Shown: positions 50,591 to 59,488, numbered from the stretch's first letter. The stretch is 64,000 nucleotides of DNA from Actinoplanes xinjiangensis (GCF_003148685.1 NZ_QGGR01000001.1:741025-805024), one strand, 5' to 3'. The notes: a model not told the origin generated them from the sequence alone. Translations and numbers: made by a program.

Positions 50591-50639
50591 AGAGCTTCCG
50601 GTGTCGAGGTCTGCGGCCCGCACCACGATCTTGTCGAGT
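50591..50639. repeat. Right copy of the 49-bp inverted repeat
   Basis: Inverted partner of 49423-49471. It lies inside a larger cruciform-like structure: a perfect 17-bp stem (AGCTTCCGGTGTCGAGG at 50593-50609, complement at 50693-50709) that encloses a smaller imperfect hairpin. The outer stem ends 3 nt before the MFS stop codon and could terminate that transcript. Confidence 0.75.
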
Positions 50640-50711
50640 TCCGCGATGACGGTGTGACGGCTTCGACACGATCGCGGAAGGACGGGTTCAGGCCTCGACA
50701 CCGGAAGCTGC

Positions 50712-51890
50712 CTAGCCGCGGTGAGAGGAGGCGGCCCGGGCCAGGGGCAGCGGCAGGGACGCGGCGGTCATCGCGACCACCGCGACGGCGCCGGCGACCG
50801 GGGCGAACGTGAAGGCGTACCGGATGCTCTCCGCGACGAGCGGCCCGGTGACGGCCGCACCCGCCGCGCTGCCCACCGTGAACGCGGTGATGATCCACGC
50901 GAAGGCCTCGACGGCGGTGCCGGGCGGCGTCAGCCGGTCGGCGGCCAGGAACACGGCGGTGAGCAGCGGCGGCAGCGACAGCCCGCTGACCGCGAGCAGC
51001 AGCGCCATCGGCACCGGGCCCGGCACCAGCAGCAACGGCAGGTAGCCGACGGCGAACGCGGCCGCGGCGAGCGGCAGACGGCCGGGTCCACCCGGTGCGA
51101 GGCGGGTGTAGAGCAGACCACCGGTGAGGGCCCCGGCGGCCTGGGCGGCGAGCAGCCAACCGCTGAGCGACCTGCTGCCGGCGGCCTCGGCATACCCGGT
51201 GACCACGACCGGCAGGCTGCCGACGGCGGCACCCGCGCAGATCACCCCGGCGACGATGACGACGAACCGGGGCACCCGCAACGGTCCGGCCCAGTGCCGC
51301 TCGCCGGCTTCGCCGCGCCAGGTCCGCACGACCGGGGTGAGCGCGAACCCGACGACGCCGGCGAGCTGGAGCACGGCCATGACGAGCAACCCGGCGGCCG
51401 GGCCCGCGAGCCCGACGGCGGCGAGGGTGACGAGCGGCCCGGTCACGTAGATGACCTCCTGGACGGCGAGGTCCAGCGAGTACGCGGCGACCACATGTTC
51501 ACCCGGGACGAGGGCCGGCCAGAGGGCGCGCAGGCAGGCCTCCAGCGGTGGCGTACCGAATCCGGCGACCACCGCGCCGGCGACCATCACCGGAATGCGG
51601 TGCCCGCTGGCGGCGACGACCGCGAACCCGGCGCCGGACAGCAGCGCCGACGCCCACAGCACCGGCGGTTGCCGCCACCGGTCGACGATCCGGGCGAGCA
51701 GTGGCGCACTGATCGCCATGCCGGCGGTGTACGCGGCGACGACCAGCCCGGCGAGGGTGAGGCCGTGGACCTCGCGGGCGTACAGGAGCAGGGCGAGTGG
51801 GGCGGCGGCCATCGGCAGACGGCCGGTCTGGCTGAAGACGAGCAGGCCGCGCACGTGTTTCGCGCGCAGCACGGTGGCGAGGGAGGGCAT
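50712..51890 (-). CDS. MFS transporter
   Basis: A 392-residue major facilitator protein with about twelve spans. Helix 2-3 loop elements are visible (SAPLLARIVDRWRQPPVLWASALLSG), and the second half repeats the pattern (GGLLYTRLAPGGPGRLPLAAAAFAVGYLPLLLV). No substrate is indicated; proteins like this are usually drug or metabolite exporters. It lies downstream of the nuclease/methylase operon on the same strand, 57 nt after the 33-aa micro-ORF, so read-through is possible. Its 3' end runs into the repeat zone. Confidence 0.88.
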   Translation of the reverse strand: MPSLATVLRAKHVRGLLVFSQTGRLPMAAAPLALLLYAREVHGLTLAGLVVAAYTAGMAISAPLLARIVDRWRQPPVLWASALLSGAGFAVVAASGHRIPVMVAGAVVAGFGTPPLEACLRALWPALVPGEHVVAAYSLDLAVQEVIYVTGPLVTLAAVGLAGPAAGLLVMAVLQLAGVVGFALTPVVRTWRGEAGERHWAGPLRVPRFVVIVAGVICAGAAVGSLPVVVTGYAEAAGSRSLSGWLLAAQAAGALTGGLLYTRLAPGGPGRLPLAAAAFAVGYLPLLLVPGPVPMALLLAVSGLSLPPLLTAVFLAADRLTPPGTAVEAFAWIITAFTVGSAAGAAVTGPLVAESIRYAFTFAPVAGAVAVVAMTAASLPLPLARAASSHRG

Positions 51891-51947
51891 GACGGATCGC
51901 TCCGGTTCTCAGGACCTGACAGAGGGCGGCGGAGAGTGCGCCGGCGG

Positions 51948-52049
51948 TCAGGGAGCGAAGTCGGCCCGGTCGTGGTCGTTGCCGTAGAGCGGCAGGTCAG
52001 GCGTGGTCCACTGCGCGTAGGCGGCGGCGATGGCCTGAACCGGGGTCAC
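51948..52049 (-). CDS. 33-residue micro-ORF coupled to the nuclease gene
   Basis: The GTG start overlaps the nuclease stop by 4 nt (GTGA), as between real genes of this operon. The peptide MTPVQAIAAAYAQWTTPDLP then LYGNDHDRADFAP has strong GC3 codon use and a helix-plus-acidic-tail appearance. It has no signal or membrane segment. Not recognised. It could be an accessory or control peptide of the nuclease; chance cannot be ruled out at this size. Confidence 0.5.
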   Translation of the reverse strand: MTPVQAIAAAYAQWTTPDLPLYGNDHDRADFAP

Positions 52050-53668
52050 TCCCGCACCCTAAGCCATTCGCGGATGGCGCGGGTCGCCCGTACGTCGTCC
52101 TCGTTGTAGTCGAGCAGCCGGCGGGCGGCGTCCGGGTCGCCGTCGCGGGCGGCGGCATGCCACTGCTGGGACTGGAGGCCGCCGGGATCGGGGTCGCGCC
52201 AGGAGACGCCGGGGCCGTGCCGGGCGATCACCTTGAGGCCGTGCCCGGCACGGGAGTCGACGGCGGCGCGGACCAGCGGCAGCAGGTCGATCCACCGGTC
52301 CGGGTGGGCGGGGCCGGCCGGCAGCGGCGGGAACCGGCGGGCGTGCCGCGGCTCCGGCGAGGCGTAGTGGAAGACGAGCAGGCTGCGCCCGCGGGCGGCG
52401 GCGCCGGCCGCGACGGCGGCCAGGTGGTCCAGGCAGGCACGCGCGAGACGTTCCTCGTCGGTCACCGCGGGGTCGAAGAACGGGGTGTACGTGGACACGC
52501 CGTCCTCGGTCACCAGCAGCCCCCACAGGTAGACGACGTCGTCGGTGCCCCATTCGACGTCGATGTCGACCTCGACGTCGGCGTGCGGCACGTCGTGGCC
52601 GGCGCGGCGGCGCACGACCAGGCCGTCGCGGGCGAGGCGGGCGGAGGTCACCGCCTTGCGCAGGCGGTGCGCGCGGGTGCGCAGGTGGCCGACCTCGCCG
52701 CCGTACGGTCCGGCGAGCAGGGCGGCCGGATCCCCGGCGGCGAGGTCGGCGACGGTGCGGACTCCGGCGGCGCGGAGGGCAAGATATTCGCGTACGCCCA
52801 GAGCACCCCGCAGTTCGGCGCTGAGGTCCCCGGCGGGCAGCGTGTCCACGCAGACCGGTGCCCAGCGGCAGCTCGCGCACTCGTCCTGCCCGATCGGTTC
52901 GACCAGGGGCGCCGGGTCGCCGGGTTCGCCGCGCCGCTGCCGGGCCACCTCGGCGACCCGCCGGCGGAACCCGTGCTCGTGGTCGTACCGTTCCAGGGCG
53001 CTGCGCGTGGCCACTCCGCCGGTGCGGGAGAAGGTGCGGAAGGCGGGGCTGTCCAGGTCGTACCAGACGAGGAGCGGATCGCCGGGCCGGTCGGTGCCGC
53101 AGATCGCCCCGCGGGGTTCGGCGGCCTGGTGACCGCAGGCCTGGAGCATGCGCCAGTAGTGGGCGAGCTGGAGCAGGTCCTCCTCGCGGTGCCGGGCGCC
53201 GCCGTCGGACAGCGGCACGGCGTCGCGCCAGGCCGGGGCCGCGAGCGTGGCGGCGGGTGCGTTGTCGTACCGGCGGTCGAGGACGTGGTGGGCCTTGATG
53301 TCGGCCGGGTGGTATCCACGGTCGCCGTCGTGCAGCAGGAGGTCGGGCTTGCCGGCACGGGCGCCGTCGTGGTCGTCGGGCAGGCGGCCGCCGACGATGA
53401 TCGCTGCGCCGGCCCGCATGGCGCCGAGGGTCGCGCCGATGTGGACACGTTTGTCGCCGTCGAGGTCGCGCAGGTCGACGTAGCCGGGCAGGCGCAGCGC
53501 CGCCCACGCGTCCAGGACCGCGGTCTCGAAGTCGACACCGGTGTCGAACAGTGCCTGTAGTTCCGGCGTGACCGGCACGTCGGGGCGGGGCACGGTCGGG
53601 TCCCAGGCGTTGTGGACGGCCCGCGCGCAGGACTTGGCGGCATAACCGCTGAGCAGGATCGGCCGCAA
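52046..53668 (-). CDS. RecB-like nuclease with RNase H-like C-terminus (TM0106 type)
   Basis: Predicted DNA nuclease, 540 residues. The N-terminal part is a PD-(D/E)xK RecB-type domain: GKPDLLLHDGD and then YHPADIKAHHV supply the D and D-x-K. Cysteines in DECASCRWAPVCVD suggest an iron-sulfur cluster, as in Cas4 and AddB-type nucleases. A helix-hairpin-helix-like stretch follows (LAAGDPAALLAGPYGG). The C-terminus is RNase H/exonuclease-like (VEVDIDVEWG, WIDLLPLVR, ending LLDYNEDDVRATRAIREWL). The start is TTG, one base after the methylase stop, chosen because homologues usually begin (M)RPILL-GYAAK. The tight coupling to an N6 methylase is unusual and may point to genome defence. Confidence 0.82.
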   Translation of the reverse strand: MRPILLSGYAAKSCARAVHNAWDPTVPRPDVPVTPELQALFDTGVDFETAVLDAWAALRLPGYVDLRDLDGDKRVHIGATLGAMRAGAAIIVGGRLPDDHDGARAGKPDLLLHDGDRGYHPADIKAHHVLDRRYDNAPAATLAAPAWRDAVPLSDGGARHREEDLLQLAHYWRMLQACGHQAAEPRGAICGTDRPGDPLLVWYDLDSPAFRTFSRTGGVATRSALERYDHEHGFRRRVAEVARQRRGEPGDPAPLVEPIGQDECASCRWAPVCVDTLPAGDLSAELRGALGVREYLALRAAGVRTVADLAAGDPAALLAGPYGGEVGHLRTRAHRLRKAVTSARLARDGLVVRRRAGHDVPHADVEVDIDVEWGTDDVVYLWGLLVTEDGVSTYTPFFDPAVTDEERLARACLDHLAAVAAGAAARGRSLLVFHYASPEPRHARRFPPLPAGPAHPDRWIDLLPLVRAAVDSRAGHGLKVIARHGPGVSWRDPDPGGLQSQQWHAAARDGDPDAARRLLDYNEDDVRATRAIREWLRVRE

Positions 53669-53669
53669 G

Positions 53670-55271
53670 TCAGGGCCGCAGGGTGCCGGTGGTGAGCCCG
53701 TCACGGGCGCGGGCGACGGCGTCCGGGCCGAGCGTGCCCAACTCGCGCAGCAGCGTCTCGGCCTCGTCGAGGGCCCGGAACGCCGCACCGTACCGCCGCT
53801 GCTCGTCGAGATCCATCTGCGGGATGCGGGCGGCGCGGACGTCGCTGCGGTAGGTGCCGCTGCTGCTGGTGTTGCGTGCCGTCGTCGCCGGGCCGCGCAG
53901 GAATCCGCGCAGGAAGTCGGTGTCCAGCTGGTCGCTGACCGAGGTCGCGGTCTTCTCACCGATGTCGACGAGACCGGCGCGGGCCAGGTCGGCGACACGG
54001 ACCGGCCCGCCCTCGATCGCGCCGGTCCCGGCCGGCAGCTCGGGCAGCAGCGCGGCGATCAGGCCGGTCAGCTCCCGGATGCGGGCGCGGACCGCGGCGT
54101 ACTCCTCGGCCAGACCGGACCGGACGGCCGACAGGTGCGCGGCCGGGGTCAGGTCGACCGACTCGTCCAGCAGATCGATCACCGGCACGTCCACGACCTG
54201 CCGCGGTCCCGCCTCCAGCGGGCCGGCCGGGTCGGCGCCGGACAGATCGATCATCCGCACCACCGGCGCGGGCCGCCCACCGTCGGCGGGACGCTGCAGG
54301 ACCCACAGGTGTACGGGTTGAGCATGCGACGCCACCATGCCGGACGGCAGCGCGACCACCGTCCGCAGCACGCCGGCCCGCAGCAGCTCCGACCGGATGC
54401 GTCTACCGGCACGGCGGTAGGCGACCGACGGTGGCATCACGAACACGACCCGCCCGCCCGGTGCGGTGTGCGCGTAGCAGTGCTGCAGCCACGCCAGCTC
54501 GCTCTCCGCCTTGGTGGGCACCCCGAACTCCCAGCGCCGGTCGAGCAGCAGACCATCGCGCCCCCAGTCGGTGAGACCGACCGGCGGATCGCAGACCACC
54601 AGCTCCGCCCGCAGTGCCGGCCACGCGTCCTGCTGGAACGAGTCGCCGACCCGCATCTCCAGGTCGGCACCGGCGAGCCCGGCCCGGGCGCGGGCCAGAG
54701 CGGCCGCGGCCGGATTGCCGTCCTGACCGGCCCGGCGGGTCGCGGTGCACGCCAGCAGCAGGGTGCCCGCGCCGGCCGCCGGGTCGAACACGGTGCCCTC
54801 GACCGGACCGGCGAACCGGGCGACGGCCGCGGCCAGGTGGGTGGAGGTCATCGCCGTACCCGAGGAGATCAGCCGGTCGGTGAACGCGGTGACCACCTCG
54901 GCGGCCGAGGTCTCCCCGGCCATCGCGCGCAGCCGCAGCCGGGACGCCTCGTCGAGCCGGCCCGGCTCCTGCCCGGTCAGGAACGCGGCCACCTCGGCGA
55001 CGGCGCTCGTCATGTCCTCGCCGTAGAGGGCCCGCAGCTCCTGCCAGACCAGCACCTCGTCGGAGACGTCGGTGTTCTTGCGCTGCCGGTCCAGCCAGCC
55101 GGTGATCGCGGACAGGGCGAACAGGGCGTTGCGCCCGCCACCGACCGGCTCCGGGAAGTCGGGGTGGCGGCGCCGCCAGTTGGAGACCGCCGCGCGGGTG
55201 ACGCCGGCCAGGCGCGCCACCTCGGCGGCGGAGATCAACCTGCCGTCCGTGCTCGAAGAGGGGCCCGTCAC
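53670..55271 (-). CDS. HTH-fused N6-adenine DNA methylase
   Basis: S-adenosylmethionine-dependent DNA methyltransferase of the HsdM/N6 class, 533 residues. It starts with an HTH and helix-turn module (ISAAEVARLAGVTRAAVSNWRRRHPDFPEPVG). The SAM site is VFDPAAGAGTLLLACTA; the catalytic motif IV is DPPV (VVCDPPVGLTDWG) rather than NPPF/Y, which may be a divergent or weakened centre. The C-terminus (VRVADLARAGLVDIGEKT, GTYRSDVRAARIPQMDLDEQ) looks like half of a type I specificity subunit, so recognition may be built in. The GTG start lies 7 nt after a TAGGGT -10 box, implying a leaderless mRNA. Next is the RecB-like nuclease, one base later. Confidence 0.83.
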   Translation of the reverse strand: MTGPSSSTDGRLISAAEVARLAGVTRAAVSNWRRRHPDFPEPVGGGRNALFALSAITGWLDRQRKNTDVSDEVLVWQELRALYGEDMTSAVAEVAAFLTGQEPGRLDEASRLRLRAMAGETSAAEVVTAFTDRLISSGTAMTSTHLAAAVARFAGPVEGTVFDPAAGAGTLLLACTATRRAGQDGNPAAAALARARAGLAGADLEMRVGDSFQQDAWPALRAELVVCDPPVGLTDWGRDGLLLDRRWEFGVPTKAESELAWLQHCYAHTAPGGRVVFVMPPSVAYRRAGRRIRSELLRAGVLRTVVALPSGMVASHAQPVHLWVLQRPADGGRPAPVVRMIDLSGADPAGPLEAGPRQVVDVPVIDLLDESVDLTPAAHLSAVRSGLAEEYAAVRARIRELTGLIAALLPELPAGTGAIEGGPVRVADLARAGLVDIGEKTATSVSDQLDTDFLRGFLRGPATTARNTSSSGTYRSDVRAARIPQMDLDEQRRYGAAFRALDEAETLLRELGTLGPDAVARARDGLTTGTLRP

Positions 55272-55278
55272 GGCCCTG

Positions 55279-55306
55279 ACCCTACACGTTGACCATCGGG
55301 TCAACG
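55279..55306 (-). promoter_or_regulatory. Leaderless promoter and palindromic operator of the methylase operon
   Basis: A TAGGGT -10 box (55279-55284 on the minus strand) stands 7 nt before the GTG. Just upstream, CGTTGACC-N4-GGTCAACG (55287-55306) is a perfect 8-bp inverted repeat that covers the -35 area. The methylase's own HTH domain is a candidate to bind it, giving autocontrol. Confidence 0.6.
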
Positions 55307-56236
55307 ACTCTCAGCCATGACAGTGTCAACAGACGGACGGTGGATGATCTGCGGCGTGCGTGACCGCTGGGTCAGGACCACGAACACGCTCACGGCGAGC
55401 GCCGCCGCGATCGACGCGAGGCCCACCTGCTCCCCGAGCAGCAGCGCCGACCACAGCAGGGTGAGGACCGGCTGGACGAGCTGGATCTGGCCGACCCGGG
55501 CGATGCCGCCGCGCGCGAGACCGGCATACCAGGCGAAGAAGCCCAGGAACATGGAGACCACGGTGAGATAACCGAACGCCACCCAGCCGGCCGGGCCGGC
55601 CTGCGGCGGATCCGCGACGGCGGCCGCCAGCGCCAGCGGCACGGTCACCGGCAGGGCCACGAGAAGAGCCCAGCAGATGGTACGGGCACCGCCGAGTTCC
55701 CGGGCCAGCACGCCACCCTCGGCGTAGCCCAGCCCGCACAGACCGACCGCCGTGAGCAGGTAGAGGTCGGTGACCGTCACGCCGCCCCGCACGGTCCCGC
55801 TGAGGACCAGGAACGTCAGCACCGCGACCAGCCCGCTTCCGCTCGCGACCCAGAACAGCGGCGCCGGCCGCTCCCCCGCCCGGATCACGGCGAACACCGC
55901 GGTCGTCGCCGGCAGCAGGGCGATGACGACCGCACCGTGCGCCGAGGTCTGGCTGGTCAGGGCCAGCGAGGTGAACAGTGGGAACCCGGCCACCACACCG
56001 AGCGCCACGATCGCCAGCCGGCGCCATTGCCCGCGGGTGGGCCGGGGCGCCCCGCTGATCCGCAGATAGGCCGCGGCGAGGACGGCGGCACCGACCGCCC
56101 GCCCGAACGCGACGAACCACGGGTCGAGCTGTTGCACGGCGAGGCGGGTGGCGGGCAGCGACATGCTGAAGGCGAGCACTCCCAGGGCCCCGAGTGTTAT
56201 CGCTCCGGAGGCAGTAGCGCTACTCTTGTGTCTCAT
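55301..56236 (-). CDS. EamA-family (DMT) exporter
   Basis: A 311-residue drug/metabolite exporter with ten predicted spans in two EamA repeats (LGVLAFSMSLPATRLAVQQL with AVVIALLPATTAVFAVI, and YLTVVSMFLGFFAWYAGLARG with VQPVLTLLWSALLLGEQ). Members export amino acids, nucleosides or other small metabolites. The ATG overlaps, on the opposite strand, the ATG of the MocR regulator (56234-56237). The -10-like TACTGT stands 5 nt upstream, so the transcript is nearly leaderless. The MocR protein is the obvious regulator, and its ligand may be the exported compound. Confidence 0.9.
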   Translation of the reverse strand: MRHKSSATASGAITLGALGVLAFSMSLPATRLAVQQLDPWFVAFGRAVGAAVLAAAYLRISGAPRPTRGQWRRLAIVALGVVAGFPLFTSLALTSQTSAHGAVVIALLPATTAVFAVIRAGERPAPLFWVASGSGLVAVLTFLVLSGTVRGGVTVTDLYLLTAVGLCGLGYAEGGVLARELGGARTICWALLVALPVTVPLALAAAVADPPQAGPAGWVAFGYLTVVSMFLGFFAWYAGLARGGIARVGQIQLVQPVLTLLWSALLLGEQVGLASIAAALAVSVFVVLTQRSRTPQIIHRPSVDTVMAESR

Positions 56237-56251
56237 GTTCAACAGTAGCGC
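56213..56251. promoter_or_regulatory. MocR operator over two divergent overlapping starts
   Basis: A perfect palindrome AGTAGCGCTACT (56213-56224) and a further half-site AGTAGCGC (56244-56251) bracket the start codons of the exporter and MocR genes. MocR proteins typically bind one palindrome plus one repeat half-site, so this arrangement fits. Confidence 0.65.
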
Positions 56252-57857
56252 AACCGATCGGGTGGCCCAAGAGTTGCGTGGCCTCGCGGGCACCGCCCCC
56301 GCCGGGACCCGGCTGCCGTCGGTGCGGGAGCTGACCGGCCGCCATCAGGCCTCCCCGGTCACCGTCGCCGCGGCGATCCGGCAGCTGGTGGCGGAAGGGC
56401 TGGTGGAGACCCGGTCCGGCCGGGGGACCTTCGTCGCCGCGCGCCCCGCCGCGGCGCCGTTGTCACCGCCGGACCTGTCGTGGCAGACGGTCGCCCTCGG
56501 GCCGCGCCGGGTCGGCGAGGAGGAGATGCAGGCGTTACTGGCGTTACCCCCGTCGGGCGCGATTCCGCTGAGCGGTGGTTACCTCGACGCCGACCTGCAG
56601 CCGACGGCGGCGCTCGGTGCGGCACTGGCCCGGGCGGCCCGGCAGCCGGCCGCGTGGCAGCGGGGGCCGGTCGAGGGGCGCGAGGACCTGCGGGCCTGGT
56701 TCGCCCGCGAGACCACCGCACCGGGCTCCGGCGGGCGCCTCTCCTCGCCGGGCTCCGGCGGGCACCTCTCCCGCGCCGGTGCCGGGCCGCAGCCCTTATC
56801 CGACACCGAACCGCAGTCCCCCACCGACCGCGGGTCGCAGCACTTCCCCGACCCCGGAACACCCTCCGCCACCAACGGCGGGCCGCAGCACTTCCCCGAC
56901 GGCGGGCCGCAGCCCCCCTTCGACAGTGGGCTACGGGCCGAGGACATGGTCATCTGTTCCGGTGGGCAGGCCGCGCTGTCGTCGGCTCTGCGGGCCCTCA
57001 CCGAGCCGGGAGACACGCTGCTCGTGGAGTCGCCCACCTATCTCGGCGCCTTGGCCGCCGCGCACGCCGCCGGGCTGCGTGTCGTCCCGGTTCCGACCGA
57101 TCGTGACGGTGTGCTGCCCGATCAGCTCGCGGCGGCGTTCTCGAGGACCGGTGCGCGGCTGTTCTACTGCCAGCCGTTGTACGCGAACCCGACCGGTGCG
57201 ACCCTGTCGCGCGCCCGGCGTCCCGCGGTGCTGGCCGCCGTCCGTGATGCCGGTGCGTTCCTCATCGAGGACGACTACGCCCGCGACCTGACGATCGACG
57301 GCGACCCGCCGCCGCCGCTGGCCGCCTCCGATCCCGACGGCCACGTCATCTACCTGCGGTCACTCACCAAATCGGCGGCCCCCGGGCTGCGGGTGGCCGC
57401 CCTGGGTGCCCGCGGCCCGGCCGGAGCCCGCCTCCGCGCCGCCCGCCTCCTGGACGACTTCTTCGTGGCCGGACCCCTCCAGCAGGCGACCATCGAGTTC
57501 GTCACCAGCCCCGCGTGGTCCCGTCACCGTCGCCGCCTGCGCACCGAACTGCGCACCCGCCGCGACGCCCTCCTCACCGCCCTGCGCCGCCACCTGCCGG
57601 AACTGATCCCCCAGGCGATCCCCACCGGCGGTCTGCACCTGTGGACTCCCCTGCCGGCCGGCACCGATGACGTCGCCGTGGCCACCGCCGCCATCAACGC
57701 GGGCGTGGTCGTCTTCCCCGGCCGCCCGTGGCACCCCGCCGAACCCCCGGCCCCGTACCTGCGCCTGACCTACGCCGCCGCTCCGCCGTCGGCCATGGAC
57801 GAGGCCGTCCGCCGCCTGGCGACCGTTCTCCCCCACCACTCGGCGCCCACCGCCTGA
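56235..57857 (+). CDS. MocR/GntR-type regulator with aminotransferase domain
   Basis: A PLP-dependent transcription factor, 540 residues. The N-terminal GntR HTH is LPSVRELTGRHQASPVTVAAAIRQL, with the wing LVETRSGRGTFV. The C-terminal fold type I aminotransferase domain has the PLP lysine in LRSLTKSAAPGLR, the Asp/Tyr region IEDDYARDL, and LLVESPTYLGALAAAHAAGL. About 70 residues of Ser/Gly/Pro-rich repeats (GSGGRLSSPGSGG, then several PQHFPD- or PQP-like blocks) separate the aminotransferase N-terminal arm from its core, an unusual insertion. The start was chosen to match the HTH family start; the ATG overlaps the divergent exporter's ATG. It is likely to control that exporter. Confidence 0.88.
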   Translation: MFNSSATDRVAQELRGLAGTAPAGTRLPSVRELTGRHQASPVTVAAAIRQLVAEGLVETRSGRGTFVAARPAAAPLSPPDLSWQTVALGPRRVGEEEMQALLALPPSGAIPLSGGYLDADLQPTAALGAALARAARQPAAWQRGPVEGREDLRAWFARETTAPGSGGRLSSPGSGGHLSRAGAGPQPLSDTEPQSPTDRGSQHFPDPGTPSATNGGPQHFPDGGPQPPFDSGLRAEDMVICSGGQAALSSALRALTEPGDTLLVESPTYLGALAAAHAAGLRVVPVPTDRDGVLPDQLAAAFSRTGARLFYCQPLYANPTGATLSRARRPAVLAAVRDAGAFLIEDDYARDLTIDGDPPPPLAASDPDGHVIYLRSLTKSAAPGLRVAALGARGPAGARLRAARLLDDFFVAGPLQQATIEFVTSPAWSRHRRRLRTELRTRRDALLTALRRHLPELIPQAIPTGGLHLWTPLPAGTDDVAVATAAINAGVVVFPGRPWHPAEPPAPYLRLTYAAAPPSAMDEAVRRLATVLPHHSAPTA

Positions 57858-57876
57858 AACGGCGGCGCCATCGGCC

Positions 57877-57918
57877 ACGCCCGGCCGTCGGCACGCGGGC
57901 ACAGTCATGGCCGGGCGT
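57877..57918. terminator. Candidate terminator after mocR-like gene
   Basis: A 10-bp stem (ACGCCCGGCC and its complement) with a 22-nt loop, 20 nt beyond the stop. The large loop makes it a weak call. Confidence 0.35.
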
Positions 57919-58024
57919 AGGGCGTCACGGTCCGCTTCCGCCCGAAAGACGCGCTGGCGGCGGTGAGGTCTCGCCGGCGTCGCGGGGTGGCCACGGCGCT
58001 TTGGGTAGCTCGTACAAAATGGGT

Positions 58025-59446
58025 CTATGTCCCGCAGAAGGTGCGGTAGGTGCCGAAGTCCGGCGGCGCCGGCTGGGCGAAGCGGTCGAGGCCCGGGCGC
58101 TCGTCGAACGGTGCGGTGATCGCCTCGAGGAGCCCGTGGAGTGGTTCGAGGTCACCGTCCGTACCCGCGGCGAGGGCCTCCTCGACGAGATGGTTCCGGG
58201 GGATGTAGATCGGATTGGCCCGGTTCATGGCGTCGGTGTCGGGTCCGAGGGCACGCCACCTCGTGATCCACTCGCCGAGGTCGCCGTCCGCCGCCTCGGC
58301 GACAGATCCGTCGTTCCCGGCCAGGTCTCGGAAGAACGAGGTGAAGTCGGACCGGTCTGCCTGGAGGACTGCCAGCAGGTCCTCGATCAGCGACGTGAGC
58401 ACCGCATCATCGACATCACTCCCGGTGAGCCCCAACTTGGCCCGGAATCCGCGGAGTGTGGCCGCCGCATACCGCCCCCGGAACTCCGAGAGCGCCTCCG
58501 TGGCCTTGGCGATCGCCTGGTCCTGATCGTCGTCGAAGAGCGGGAGCAGCGCCTCCGCGAGCCGGGCGAGGTTCCATTGGGCGATGCCGGGCTGATTGCC
58601 GTACGCATACCGCCCACCCTCGTCGATGGAGCTGAAGACGGTCGCCGGATCGAAGCCCTCCATGAACGCACACGGACCGTAGTCGATGGTCTCCCCGGAG
58701 ATCGTCATGTTGTCGGTGTTCATGACGCCGTGCACGAACCCGGTGAGCATCCACTGCGCGATGAGGTCGGCCTGGGCGCCGACAACCGCCCGGTAGAGCC
58801 CGAGCGCGTCCCCCGCTTCCGGGTAGTGCCGTTCGACGGCATGCGCGACGAGCCGCCGGAGCAGGCCGTCGTCCCCGGTGGCTCGGGCGAACTGGAAGCT
58901 GCCGACCCGCAGGTGGCTGGCCGCGACCCGGACCAGGATCGCTCCCGGCGCAAGGTTCTCCCGAACGATGCTCTTGCCGGTGCCGATCACCGCCAGTGAC
59001 CGGGTGGTGGGGATGCCGAGCGCATACATGGCCTCGCTGATCACATACTCGCGCAGCATCGGCCCGACTGCCGCGAGGCCGTCCCCGCCGCGCGCGAACG
59101 GTGTGCGCCCCGATCCTTTGAGGTGCAGGTCCCGCCCGCCGATCTCGCCGAGCAGCAGCGCACGCCCGTCGCCGAGCCGGGGCGAATATCCACCGAACTG
59201 GTGCCCCGCATAGGCCTGCGCCACGGGCGCCGCGCCCTCGGGCAGCGTGTTCCCGGTGAGGAACGCCAGGCCCTCATCGGTGCGCAGCCACTGCGGGTCG
59301 AGCCCGAGTTCCGCGGCGAGGGGCTCGTTGAGCACGAGCAGCCGTGGCGAGGCCACCGGGGCGGCCTGCCAGGAGACCGCCATCTCGGGCAGCTCGTCGG
59401 CGAACCGGTGCCCGAGGGCGATGACGGGTGCGGATACGTCATTCAC
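58025..59446 (-). CDS. selO: SelO/YdiU-family protein adenylyltransferase
   Basis: A pseudokinase-fold enzyme that transfers AMP to Ser/Thr/Tyr of target proteins, tied to redox control in characterised homologues. The 473 residues carry the family N-terminus ([19 protein letters not shown]), [26 protein letters not shown], the nucleotide-binding [31 protein letters not shown], and the active site [23 protein letters not shown]. The C-terminal Cys that replaces selenocysteine is present in the last residues (FCGT). The start is GTG. It lies alone between the mocR-like gene and the pseudokinase gene, which are not obviously related. Confidence 0.95.
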   Translation of the reverse strand: MNDVSAPVIALGHRFADELPEMAVSWQAAPVASPRLLVLNEPLAAELGLDPQWLRTDEGLAFLTGNTLPEGAAPVAQAYAGHQFGGYSPRLGDGRALLLGEIGGRDLHLKGSGRTPFARGGDGLAAVGPMLREYVISEAMYALGIPTTRSLAVIGTGKSIVRENLAPGAILVRVAASHLRVGSFQFARATGDDGLLRRLVAHAVERHYPEAGDALGLYRAVVGAQADLIAQWMLTGFVHGVMNTDNMTISGETIDYGPCAFMEGFDPATVFSSIDEGGRYAYGNQPGIAQWNLARLAEALLPLFDDDQDQAIAKATEALSEFRGRYAAATLRGFRAKLGLTGSDVDDAVLTSLIEDLLAVLQADRSDFTSFFRDLAGNDGSVAEAADGDLGEWITRWRALGPDTDAMNRANPIYIPRNHLVEEALAAGTDGDLEPLHGLLEAITAPFDERPGLDRFAQPAPPDFGTYRTFCGT

Positions 59447-59488
59447 CGGATCAACGGTACGTCGCCGGCCGGTCGACGGCCCGTCAGC

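Larger units (their letters stand above)
49368..50711. other. Non-coding repeat zone between convergent genes
   Basis: 1.34 kb with no acceptable gene between the FGE-like and MFS genes. Open frames exist only because stops are rare at this GC content, and they cross palindromes and 62-bp repeats that shift frame. Contents in order: a hairpin with an inverted-repeat block (49394-49471), three 63-bp hairpin units (49558-49746), unremarkable sequence to about 50020, three hairpins (50025-50163), a seven-unit tandem array (50188-50580) and a second inverted block within a larger stem (50591-50709). Confidence 0.8.

Noticed and set aside
49752..50657. 301-residue frame in the repeat zone
   Set aside because: Crosses palindromes and a 62-bp array that changes frame from unit to unit; composition is Arg/Trp/Gly-rich and lacks a start context.
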